Shown here: piece by piece, positions 15,064-21,871 of the stretch
Numbering within the stretch: position 1 is the first letter of the stretch
Layout of the letters: each line of letters opens with the position of its first letter
Assembly (NCBI GenBank): GCA_037133215.1
Contig: JBAXOM010000008.1
Location: 1 to 31,803, forward strand
DNA from: F1-60-MAGs149 sp037133215
Lineage (GTDB): Bacteria > Actinomycetota > Thermoleophilia > Gaiellales > F1-60-MAGs149
Direction: 5' to 3'
Length of the DNA: 31,803 nucleotides
Position numbers and translations under genes: made by a program
Notes under the pieces: model-generated
What the model saw: only the letters and a program-made list of their open reading frames with translations
What the model was told of the DNA's origin: nothing
Databases searched by the model: none

Positions 15064-15724
15064 CGCGGCGAACAGGTGCTCCGGTCAGTCGCAGATACTC
15101 GCGCGCTATCAGTACACGTTGATTGCTCTGCGTCTCGGTATCGATCGCCAACTGCCTACCGATACGGTGAATCATCTTCTCGACGGCGCCTTCTGTGACC
15201 GTCCGTTTTTCGGCGATACCGCCATTCGAATAGCCTTCCGCAACGAGGCGCATCACCTCAAGCTGCGTCTCCGTGAGACTGGCTGTCGCTCTCGGTGGGC
15301 GAGGAGGCGTGATCGCTGCCCGCACCTGCCCCTTCGATGCTTCGACGGCTTCGGCGAGTGCGCGTGGCAACGCAGCACTGTCCGAGAGGTCCCGTTTGAG
15401 CAGATACTTCGTGTTGTCGGGCAGGGTGGCGAGGCTGTGACCCGCCATGCGTGGATCCTCATACGTCGTCAAGATCACGATGCCAATCTTGGGATCGAGT
15501 TGGCGCAACGCATGGGCGAGGTCGATGCCGCTGGGGCCACCGCCGAGATCCAGATCAAGCAGGGCCGCATCGGGAATCGCGTGCTTTGCAAACTCCAGTC
15601 CGTCACGCGCGTTCTCGGCTTCGCCCGCGACGGTCAGTCCGTGATGACGAAGTGCGGCACAGAGGGTGGTGCGGGTGAACTGATCGTCCTCAACGACGAG
15701 AACCGTGATTGCGTCGTGGCTCAC
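15056..15724 (-). CDS. NarL/LuxR family response regulator
   Basis: Receiver domain followed by a LuxR-type HTH. With the GTG start at 15724 (222 aa; a TTG at 15736 would add 4), the acidic pocket is E12-D13-D14 (VVEDD), the phosphoacceptor is D57 (AALLDLDL), T86 lies in ILTTYED and the conserved Lys is K110 (YLLK). The DNA-binding domain runs from LTETQLEVMRLVAEGYSNGGIAEKR to VEKMIHRIGRQL; in NarL relatives the helix usually reads 'TVKxHVxNI', so the recognition helix (VTEGAVEKMIHRI) is somewhat divergent. It is first in a two-gene operon with the kinase (8-bp overlap) and divergent from aroQ. Targets unknown. Confidence 0.9.
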   Translation of the reverse strand: MSHDAITVLVVEDDQFTRTTLCAALRHHGLTVAGEAENARDGLEFAKHAIPDAALLDLDLGGGPSGIDLAHALRQLDPKIGIVILTTYEDPRMAGHSLATLPDNTKYLLKRDLSDSAALPRALAEAVEASKGQVRAAITPPRPPRATASLTETQLEVMRLVAEGYSNGGIAEKRTVTEGAVEKMIHRIGRQLAIDTETQSNQRVLIAREYLRLTGAPVRRDG

Positions 15725-15802
15725 GTCGGCATTCAATCACGGATTCGGTGCTCCGGAACACAATCTGGGTGTTTTGGGGGGTAAACCGGACATCACCAGA
15801 GA

Positions 15803-15830
15803 TTGAGGGTCGGAGGGAGGTGCGTAGACT
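15803..15830 (+). promoter_or_regulatory. promoter of aroQ, leaderless type
   Basis: TTGAGG (15803-15808), 16-nt spacer, TAGACT (15825-15830), then 6 nt to the aroQ ATG. Of the leaderless-type promoters in the window this is the one with the most plausible -35. It lies in the 112-base region shared with the divergent response regulator gene. Confidence 0.55.
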
Positions 15831-15836
15831 GCAGGC

Positions 15837-16271
15837 ATGATCGCGGTCTTCAACGGAGTCAACCTCAATATGCTCGGCCAACGCGACCCGGCGCAGTACG
15901 GGACGCTGACCCTGGGCGAGCTCGAGAGCAAGATCTACGAGTGGTCACGCGACGCCGGCACGACGGCGCGGTGCTTTCAGACCAACCACGAGGGTGCACT
16001 GATCGACCACATCCACGAGTGTCGCGGCTGGGCGAGCGGTGTGATCATCAACCCCGGCGCCTGGACGCACTACGCCTATGCGTTGCGCGACGCGCTTGAG
16101 ATCATCACGGTCCCGATCGTCGAGGTCCATCTCTCCGACATCAACGCCCGCGAAGAATGGCGGCGTCAATCGGTGATTGCCGACGTCGTCTCGCATCGCA
16201 TCAGCGGCAATGGTCCGGATGGGTACCACGAAGCGATTACCTGGCTGATGCAAGAGACCGCAAATGTCTGA
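15837..16271 (+). CDS. aroQ: 3-dehydroquinate dehydratase, type II
   Basis: Dehydrates 3-dehydroquinate to 3-dehydroshikimate; type II enzymes are cytosolic dodecamers. 144 aa, normal length. Visible: NGVNLNMLGQRDPAQYG with N9, R16 and catalytic Y21; NHEGALIDHIHE; INPGAWTHYAYALRDAL with the catalytic base partner His; EVHLS with its His; and AREEWRRQS with the arginines. Two positions differ from the usual family motif: Pro to Val in NGPN and His to Asn in the S-N-[IV]-H-ARE motif (here SDINARE). Catalytic residues are kept, so activity is expected. The last 8 bp overlap the next gene. Confidence 0.95.
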   Translation: MIAVFNGVNLNMLGQRDPAQYGTLTLGELESKIYEWSRDAGTTARCFQTNHEGALIDHIHECRGWASGVIINPGAWTHYAYALRDALEIITVPIVEVHLSDINAREEWRRQSVIADVVSHRISGNGPDGYHEAITWLMQETANV

Positions 16272-17352
16272 GCACCAGCAGCGTCTCGCGCGGGCCGTCG
16301 CCGCGCTGACCGACACGGACGCCTTGGTCGTCACGAACCTTGGCAACGTGCGCTACCTGACGGGCTACACCGGCTCGAATGGCATCGTCGTGGCGTCGAC
16401 TAACCGGACGGTACTGATCACCGATTTTCGCTATCAGGACGCTGTCGAGCCGTTGCGTGCCGTGCTCGACGTCGAGATTCTCGATCGCGATATTGCAGGT
16501 CGTACGATCGAGCAGTTGGCGGAATTCGCGCCTGGCTGCTCCACGATTGGCTTTGAAGGGTCGATGCCGTACTCGCTGGCTGAACGCCTGCGTGCGCTCT
16601 TGCCGAGTGGCTCCGAATTTGTGGCGACGGATGGTCTGATCGAAACGCTCCGCCTCGTCAAGAGCGAAACCGAGATCGCGGCGACACGGCACGCGGCCGA
16701 CATTCTCGAGGTTGTCTACACGAATATCGGTCAGGGCCAGCTCGTTGGTCGCACCGAGGCCGCCGTGGCGTGGGAGATCGAGCGCACGATCCGCGAGGCG
16801 GGCTTTCCGGCGCTCTCGTTCGAGCCGATCGTGGCGAGTGGGGCGCATGGCGCACTGCCGCACGCCGAGCCGCGTGACGTTGCGATCGAGCGAGGAGCGC
16901 TCGTCGTCGTTGACATCGGCGCACAGGGTGAGAGCGGCTACTGCTCTGACTGCACGCGCACCTTTGCCGCTGGCGGTGCGCCCGACCCCGCTGCCGCCGA
17001 GGATTACGCGCTCGTCTTGTCGGCCCAGTTGGCTGGACTTGGCGCTGTCCGCCCAGGTGCCGTTGGTGGCCTGGTCGATGCGACAGCACGCGAGGTGATC
17101 GAGGCCGCCGGTGCGGGTGAACTCTTCGGACATGGCCTTGGGCATGGCACGGGACTCGAGGTCCACGAGGGACCGACACTACGCAAGGATTCCGCTGACG
17201 TGCTGGCTGTGGGCAACCTCGTAACGGTCGAACCGGGGGTCTATCGCCCGGGTAAGTGGGGGATCCGCATCGAAGATCAGGTCGTCGTGACCGCGTCCGG
17301 GCACGAGATCCTGACCGGCTACACCAAGGACCTCGTCGAGACAGCCGGGTAG
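16264..17352 (+). CDS. pepQ: M24B family metallopeptidase (Xaa-Pro dipeptidase / aminopeptidase P)
   Basis: Dimetal peptidase cleaving Xaa-Pro bonds. 362 aa: N-terminal creatinase-type domain (about 1-130; LTGYTGSNG, ITDFRY) and pita-bread catalytic domain. Metal ligands by motif: D217 (VVVDIG), D229 (CSDCTRTF), H294 (GHGLGHGTG), E323 (VTVEPGVY) and E337 (IRIEDQV). The two Asp ligands are 12 residues apart against the usual 11, a one-residue insertion in the hairpin between them. The ATG overlaps the aroQ end by 8 bp; aroQ-pepP-efp is a common bacterial neighbourhood. Choice between pepP and pepQ cannot be made from sequence alone. Confidence 0.92.
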   Translation: MSEHQQRLARAVAALTDTDALVVTNLGNVRYLTGYTGSNGIVVASTNRTVLITDFRYQDAVEPLRAVLDVEILDRDIAGRTIEQLAEFAPGCSTIGFEGSMPYSLAERLRALLPSGSEFVATDGLIETLRLVKSETEIAATRHAADILEVVYTNIGQGQLVGRTEAAVAWEIERTIREAGFPALSFEPIVASGAHGALPHAEPRDVAIERGALVVVDIGAQGESGYCSDCTRTFAAGGAPDPAAAEDYALVLSAQLAGLGAVRPGAVGGLVDATAREVIEAAGAGELFGHGLGHGTGLEVHEGPTLRKDSADVLAVGNLVTVEPGVYRPGKWGIRIEDQVVVTASGHEILTGYTKDLVETAG

Positions 17353-17357
17353 AGGCT

Positions 17358-17464
17358 GATCAACTTTGCTTTGGGGTCAGACCCCTAAGCAAAGCCCAGC
17401 TTGTTGATCGCAGACCGCCGAGTTCAACGTTGCTTAGGGGTCTGACCCCAAAGCAAAGTTAGAC
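17358..17464. repeat. inverted pair of palindromic repeats (REP/BIME-like), copy 2
   Basis: Same element as at 2676-2784. The left unit is centred on 17379 and starts GATCAACTTTGC; its right arm has CCCCTAAGC where the palindrome would need CCCCAAAGC. The right unit is centred on 17443 and is the reverse complement arrangement: GCTTAGGGGTC on the left and GACCCCAAAGCAAAGTT on the right. Centres are 64 bp apart (66 in copy 1). The pair fills the gap between the M24 peptidase stop and the efp promoter and could act as a terminator or mRNA 3'-end stabiliser in this tandem setting. Confidence 0.88.
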
Positions 17465-17467
17465 CGC

Positions 17468-17473
17468 TACCCT
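17468..17473 (+). promoter_or_regulatory. -10 box of efp, leaderless type
   Basis: TACCCT followed by 7 nt (CTGCCAC) and the efp ATG at 17481, ideal geometry for a leaderless transcript. The palindromic repeat ends only 4 bp upstream, so it occupies the -35 region. Confidence 0.6.
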
Positions 17474-17480
17474 CTGCCAC

Positions 17481-18047
17481 ATGGCTGAACACGTTTCGAC
17501 GAACCAATTCAAGAACGGCATGCACATCGATGTCGAGGGCACGATCTATCGGATCGTCGAGTTTCAGCACGTCAAGCCCGGCAAGGGTGGTGCGTTTGTG
17601 CGCACCAAGCTGAAGATGTTCAGCACGGGAGCCGTCGTCGATCGCACCTTTCGAGCAGGCGAAAAGTTTCCGCGCATCCTCACCTCCGTTGCGGATATGC
17701 AGTTCCTCTATGACGACGGTACCGAGGTCGTAATGATGGACACCGAGACGTTCGAGCAGGTCTCGTTGTCGCGTGCAGTCTGCGCTGACGACCTGCAGTG
17801 GTTGAAAGAGGGCGACACGGTGCAGCTCTTGTCGGTCGATGACGTACCCGCCTCGTTGCAACTGCCGGCCTCGGTCGAACTCGTTGTCACTGCCACTGAG
17901 CCAGGTGTCAAGGGCGACACCGTCTCGAACGTGATGAAGGCCGCAACGCTCGAAACGGGCGCCACGGTTCAGGTTCCGCTCTTTGTCAACGAGGGTGACA
18001 CGATCAAAGTTGACACCCGCGAGGGTCGTTACATGTCGCGCGCGTAG
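17481..18047 (+). CDS. efp: translation elongation factor P
   Basis: Rescues ribosomes stalled at polyproline stretches. 188 aa with the three OB-like domains of EF-P. The loop lysine that enters the peptidyl-transferase centre is K35 in HVKPGKGGAFVRTK. The central signature (DVPASLQLPASVELVVTATEPGVKGDTVSN) and C-terminal VNEGDTIKVDTREGRYMSRA are typical. The loop KPGKGGA suits an unmodified or uncharacterised lysine modification; no epmA/epmB-type genes are nearby. It has its own promoter and stands apart from the M24 peptidase gene. Confidence 0.97.
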   Translation: MAEHVSTNQFKNGMHIDVEGTIYRIVEFQHVKPGKGGAFVRTKLKMFSTGAVVDRTFRAGEKFPRILTSVADMQFLYDDGTEVVMMDTETFEQVSLSRAVCADDLQWLKEGDTVQLLSVDDVPASLQLPASVELVVTATEPGVKGDTVSNVMKAATLETGATVQVPLFVNEGDTIKVDTREGRYMSRA

Positions 18048-18068
18048 CCATTCCGCCTGTCGGATCGC

Positions 18069-18074
18069 TACCCT
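18069..18074 (+). promoter_or_regulatory. -10 box of the accB-like fusion gene
   Basis: TACCCT in the context GATCGCTACCCTCTCC, 9 nt before the ATG at 18084. The bases around it closely match the efp box (CGCTACCCTCT), so the two promoters share more than the hexamer. Confidence 0.55.
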
Positions 18075-18083
18075 CTCCTACTG

Positions 18084-19853
18084 ATGGCTCGTCTCGTCGA
18101 CACCACGCTACGTCTTCTCGCGCAGGAACCGATCGCCGGTCGTGTGCCAGCCTCGCTGCAGTTCGAGGCCTGCGAGATGCTCGACAGTGCCGGTTTTCAT
18201 GTTCTTGAGGTGACGGGCGGCGGCTGCTTCTATAGCGCTGTCAACCGTGGTGTCGAGAGTCCGTGGGAGCGCATTCGCAACCTCAAGAAGCGTGCCACCC
18301 AGACACCGCTTGGGATGGCGTTGCGTGGCCGTTTCCTGGTCGGCACACAGCCGGTTGAGCAAGATCTGATCCGTCGTTTCGTGGACAGTGCGACCGAGTC
18401 GGGCATTGCCGTCTTCCGCATGCATGACCCGATGAACGATCCTGAGGATCTCGTTGGTCCTGCCGAAGCCGTGCGCGAGACGGGCGCTCGTCTCCATCTC
18501 GGCCTCGTCTATGACGACCATCCCGAGGGTGCGCAGCGCATGATCGATCGCGCTCCCGCCTTGGCTCAACTTGGTGCTGATCGCCTGCTTCTGCTCGACC
18601 CGGCCGGAGCGCTCGACCCATCGCGCACGGGCGCACTGATCACCTCCCTCCGCGACGCCGCCGGGATTCCCGTTGGTCTGTATCCGCAGGGGCCGGGCGG
18701 CACGTCGCTCGCCGTTTCGATCGAGGCGGCCCGCGCGGGCGCCGATCCGATCTCCGTTGCCACCTATTCGCTGGCCGTCTCCGGCCATCGCACGAGTTCC
18801 GAACTGCTCTGTCAGGCCGTCGACGGTCTCGGGCTGGAGTCGGGGATCAACCAAGGCATTCTCTGGGAGGTCGCCGAGCTGCTCGACCGCGCGTTGTTCG
18901 CGGATACGACGTTGCCACCGCCGCTGTCGGCTCACGTCTCGCTCCTCGCTGCGCTCAAGGGTGTTCCGGCCGGGCTTGTCTCGGGCGTCGAACGCCGACT
19001 CGCGGCCATCGATGCGAGCGATCGCCTTGCTGATGTGCTCGACGAAGTGCAGCGTGTGCGAGAGGATCTGGGTTCGCCTCCTGCCGCTTCGCCGCTCGGC
19101 GACGTGTTCGTTCGACAGGCCATCGACCATGTCCTCGAAGGACGCCGCTGGCATTCGATCGACGGCGAAATGCGCGCCTTGATTCGTGGTGAGTGGGGTC
19201 GTCCGCCGGCTCCCGTCAATCCTGAGGTTGTCGCACTCGCTGAGTCCGGTAATGGTGGCGCGTCGTCGATGCCGGTTCCGGCCGATCTTGCTGGCGCCCG
19301 AGCCGAGGCTGGCGAGCTCGCCACGAGTGAGGAAGAACTCTGTCTCGTCGCGCTGTTTGGCGAGGACACGCTGCCACTGCTCGAGCGCCTACGCGGTCGA
19401 CATAACGCGATTACGCCCGGTGCCACGAACGAAGAAGACGACCGTATTCGAAGCCTCGTCGAGGTGCTGGAAGAGACCGGTCTTGGCGAGTTGACGGTCG
19501 AGGAGAACGGCACGCGCATCACGCTGCGCCAGCAGACGCAGGTCCAACAGGTTGTCGCCGCGCCTGTTGCTGCAGCTTCCGCACCCGAGGCAGCAGCGGC
19601 GCCGACGGGCACGCAGATCACGAGCCCGATGGTCGGCACGTTCTACCGCTGTGCCGCCCCGGGCGAGCCCGCCTTCGTCGATGTTGGTACCACGGTTGCC
19701 GTTGGTCAGGTGCTCTGCATCCTCGAGGCGATGAAACTCTTCAACGAGTTCAAGGCCGAGACCGCTGGCACGATCAAGAAGATTCTCGTGGAGGATGGAT
19801 CGGCCGTCGAGTATGGCCAGCCACTCTTCGAGATCGACCCCAGCGGAGCCTGA
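18084..19853 (+). CDS. accB: carboxyltransferase-like (PycB/OadA-type, metal ligands lost) fused to biotin carboxyl carrier protein
   Basis: 589 aa in three parts. Residues 1 to about 300: TIM-barrel carboxyltransferase like OadA/PycB (LVDTTLR, ELxxLK-like NLKKRATQTPLGMALRG, FRMHDPMND). Residues 300-440: the conserved PYC/OADA domain (GEWGRPPAPVNPE; SEEELCLVALFGEDTLPLLE). Residues 450-589: a complete AccB, with its own N-terminal segment (SLVEVLEETGLGELTVEENGTRITL), an Ala/Pro linker and the biotinyl domain with K551 in LEAMKLF. In the barrel, the expected metal-site residues are replaced: Asp by L11, the carboxylated Lys by L171 (next to kept D172), and the two His of HxH by Y200 and Q202. 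Thus the barrel is probably structural and the protein works as carrier for accC, 8 bp downstream. No other carboxyltransferase gene is in the window. Confidence 0.85.
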   Translation: MARLVDTTLRLLAQEPIAGRVPASLQFEACEMLDSAGFHVLEVTGGGCFYSAVNRGVESPWERIRNLKKRATQTPLGMALRGRFLVGTQPVEQDLIRRFVDSATESGIAVFRMHDPMNDPEDLVGPAEAVRETGARLHLGLVYDDHPEGAQRMIDRAPALAQLGADRLLLLDPAGALDPSRTGALITSLRDAAGIPVGLYPQGPGGTSLAVSIEAARAGADPISVATYSLAVSGHRTSSELLCQAVDGLGLESGINQGILWEVAELLDRALFADTTLPPPLSAHVSLLAALKGVPAGLVSGVERRLAAIDASDRLADVLDEVQRVREDLGSPPAASPLGDVFVRQAIDHVLEGRRWHSIDGEMRALIRGEWGRPPAPVNPEVVALAESGNGGASSMPVPADLAGARAEAGELATSEEELCLVALFGEDTLPLLERLRGRHNAITPGATNEEDDRIRSLVEVLEETGLGELTVEENGTRITLRQQTQVQQVVAAPVAAASAPEAAAAPTGTQITSPMVGTFYRCAAPGEPAFVDVGTTVAVGQVLCILEAMKLFNEFKAETAGTIKKILVEDGSAVEYGQPLFEIDPSGA

Positions 19854-19861
19854 GGCCACCG

Positions 19862-21220
19862 GTGCTGCGCCGCTGCCTCGTCGCAAACCGGGGCGAGATC
19901 GCCGTCCGAATTATTCGGGCCTGTCGCGAACTCGGGATCGAATCCGTCGCGGTCTACTCGACGGCTGACAAGGATGCGATGCACGTACGTCTCGCCGATC
20001 GGGCGGTCCAAATTGGGCCGCCCGCGGCGGCCGATTCGTATCTGCGCGTCGACCAACTGGTCTCGGCGGCACTGACGACGGACTGCGATTCGATCCATCC
20101 CGGTTATGGCTTTCTCGCAGAGAGCACCGAGCTCGTCAATGCCTGTGCCGAGCACGATCTCGTCTGGATCGGACCTTCGGCCGAGGCCATCGAGACGATG
20201 GGCGATAAGGCAGTTGCCAAGGACACGATGCGCAACGCTGGCCTGCCGCTTGTACCCGGTTCGGCCGGGCGCCTGTCTGGGCCGGAAGAGGCGGCAACCG
20301 TGGCGGCCGAGGCCGGCTACCCCGTGCTGCTGAAGGCTGCAGCGGGTGGCGGTGGCAAGGGCATGCGCCTCGTGCACGGCCCTGACGAAGTCCGGGATGG
20401 CTTCCTCGCCGCGAGCACCGAGGCCGAGGCGGCCTTCGGCGATGCCGGCATGTACCTCGAGAAAGCCGTGATCAACGCGCACCACATCGAGATTCAGGTG
20501 ATGGGCGACGGCGAGGGTGGGGGACTGATCCTTGGGGAGCGCGAATGCTCGATCCAACGTCGCCACCAGAAGCTGATCGAGGAATCGCCATCGCCATTTC
20601 TCGCCGCTGCGACGTTGCAGACCATGAAGGACGCCGGCGTGGCGGCGCTGAAGGCACTCAAGTATTCGGGCGCCGGCACGATCGAGTTTCTCGTCGGCGA
20701 GGACCAGTCGTTCTACTTCATGGAGATGAATACGCGACTTCAGGTCGAGCACCCCGTCACCGAGCAGGTGGCCGGTTACGACCTGGTACAGGCACAGCTG
20801 CTCGTCGCCGGCGGCGAAGGCGTGCCACCATGGGACGGTGAAACACGTGGCCATGTGATCGAGTTCCGTATCAACGCTGAGGACCCGATGCACGGCTTTC
20901 GCCCGGCGCCTGGACGGATCGAGAAGTTTCGACCGCCGCTCGGACCGGGCATTCGGATCGACACGTTTGTCGAGGATGGCGCGACGGTGCCGCCGTTCTA
21001 CGACTCGATGATCGCGAAGTTGATCGTCACAGCACCGACGCGCGAAGCGGCGCTCAACCGTGCTGCACGCGCGCTTGACGAGTTCGTGATCGAAGGTATT
21101 CCCACCACGATTCCACTGCTCCGTGAGATTGTCGACGAGCCGAATTTCCGCGCCGGCCACTACACCACAACGTATATCGACGAGGTCGGCCCATCGCTGG
21201 CGACACTCGGGGAGGCCTAG
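19862..21220 (+). CDS. accC: biotin carboxylase subunit of acetyl-/acyl-CoA carboxylase
   Basis: ATP-dependent carboxylation of biotin on the carrier protein. GTG start 8 bp after the carrier stop; 452 aa, normal for stand-alone AccC. Visible blocks: VANRGEIAVRIIRACRELG, SIHPGYGFLAE, ATP-grasp glycine loop AAAGGGGKGMRLV, GERECSIQRRHQK, FMEMNTRLQVEHPVTE with metal ligands E288 and N290, and RINAEDP. It lacks the C-terminal extensions of actinobacterial AccA3-type fusions, consistent with the carrier being encoded separately in the preceding gene. nusB follows 2 bp after the stop. Confidence 0.97.
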   Translation: MLRRCLVANRGEIAVRIIRACRELGIESVAVYSTADKDAMHVRLADRAVQIGPPAAADSYLRVDQLVSAALTTDCDSIHPGYGFLAESTELVNACAEHDLVWIGPSAEAIETMGDKAVAKDTMRNAGLPLVPGSAGRLSGPEEAATVAAEAGYPVLLKAAAGGGGKGMRLVHGPDEVRDGFLAASTEAEAAFGDAGMYLEKAVINAHHIEIQVMGDGEGGGLILGERECSIQRRHQKLIEESPSPFLAAATLQTMKDAGVAALKALKYSGAGTIEFLVGEDQSFYFMEMNTRLQVEHPVTEQVAGYDLVQAQLLVAGGEGVPPWDGETRGHVIEFRINAEDPMHGFRPAPGRIEKFRPPLGPGIRIDTFVEDGATVPPFYDSMIAKLIVTAPTREAALNRAARALDEFVIEGIPTTIPLLREIVDEPNFRAGHYTTTYIDEVGPSLATLGEA

Positions 21221-21222
21221 GC

Positions 21223-21657
21223 ATGGCCACCGCCGCCGAGGTCAAGGACACCGACGGCTCGCGCCGCCAATCGCGCCGCGCCGCCGTGATGCTGCTCTAT
21301 CAGGAGGACATCACCGGCTATCCCATGGAGCAGATCGTCACGCAGCACGAGGTAGATGCTGCGCGCCCACTGCCTGCCTACGCACGAGCCTTGATTGATG
21401 GCGTTCACCTGCACCGAGTTGCGCTCGACGAGGAAATTGACGAGCGGGCCGATGGTTGGAGTCTCGAGCGGATTGCTCCAGTCGAGCGAGCGGTATTGCG
21501 CGTGGCCCTCTTGGAACTCGATCAGGACGACCCGCCGGCTGCGGTTGCAATTGCCGAAGCCGTGGCGCTGGCAAGTCGGTATGCGTCGCCTGAGGCAGCC
21601 GCCTTTGTCAACGGGATCATCAGCGCCGCAGCCCGCACGCGCGGCAAGGGGCGGTAA
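21223..21657 (+). CDS. nusB: transcription antitermination factor NusB
   Basis: Binds boxA RNA with NusE (S10) in rRNA antitermination. 144 aa, all-helical family. N-terminal SRRQSRRAAVMLLYQEDITG carries the basic RNA-binding helix; the C-terminal half has WSLERIAPVERAVLRVALLEL and AAVAIAEAVALASRYASPEAAAFVNGIISA, the standard family signature. The ATG lies 2 bp after the accC stop, so it is cotranscribed with acc genes. The stop codon TAA is part of a TAACCT box in front of the next small gene. Confidence 0.96.
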   Translation: MATAAEVKDTDGSRRQSRRAAVMLLYQEDITGYPMEQIVTQHEVDAARPLPAYARALIDGVHLHRVALDEEIDERADGWSLERIAPVERAVLRVALLELDQDDPPAAVAIAEAVALASRYASPEAAAFVNGIISAAARTRGKGR

Positions 21658-21660
21658 CCT
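21655..21660 (+). promoter_or_regulatory. possible internal -10 box, leaderless type, before the XseB-like gene
   Basis: TAACCT overlaps the nusB stop and is followed by 7 nt and the next ATG at 21668, the same geometry as efp. It may let the ispA-tlyA-nadK-recN block be transcribed separately from accC-nusB. No -35 is evident and it lies inside an apparent operon. Confidence 0.35.
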
Positions 21661-21667
21661 CCGGCTG

Positions 21668-21871
21668 ATGAGCGACGTCGACCCCTTTGACGAATTGGTG
21701 GTGCGGCTCGAGGCTGCGCGCACGCGGCTCGATAGCGTCGATACGCCCGACGATGCCGTAGCGGCCCTCGAGGAGCTTCAGGAGACAGCACGCGAGATCT
21801 CCACCGAGATCGATCGTCGCCGTCGCGCCCTGTCGGATGAGCGTGGCGATGGGCAACTCGACCTTCTCTGA
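21668..21871 (+). CDS. small coiled-coil protein, XseB-like
   Basis: 67 aa: DPFDELVVRLEAARTRLDS, a loop VDTPDDAV, then a second helix AALEELQETAREISTEIDRRRRAL and a tail ending QLDLL. The two-helix hairpin beginning 'F(D/E)ELVxRLE' and the position between nusB and ispA resemble exodeoxyribonuclease VII small subunit (XseB, 60-80 aa), but the usual 'LESGELSLEESL' turn is replaced, and no xseA is present beside it. It may be a diverged XseB or a repurposed hairpin protein. It overlaps ispA by 35 bp if the first ispA ATG is used, by 23 bp if the second is used. Confidence 0.6.
   Translation: MSDVDPFDELVVRLEAARTRLDSVDTPDDAVAALEELQETAREISTEIDRRRRALSDERGDGQLDLL

Noticed and set aside
17358..17464. 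Palindromes interpreted purely as Rho-independent terminators
   Set aside because: No T-run follows any of the five units, and the first pair lies between divergent genes; a repeat family explains all copies better, though termination may be a secondary effect.
19706..21160. 484-codon open frame opposite accC
   Set aside because: Complete shadow of accC, rich in Arg/His/Leu, with no family resemblance.
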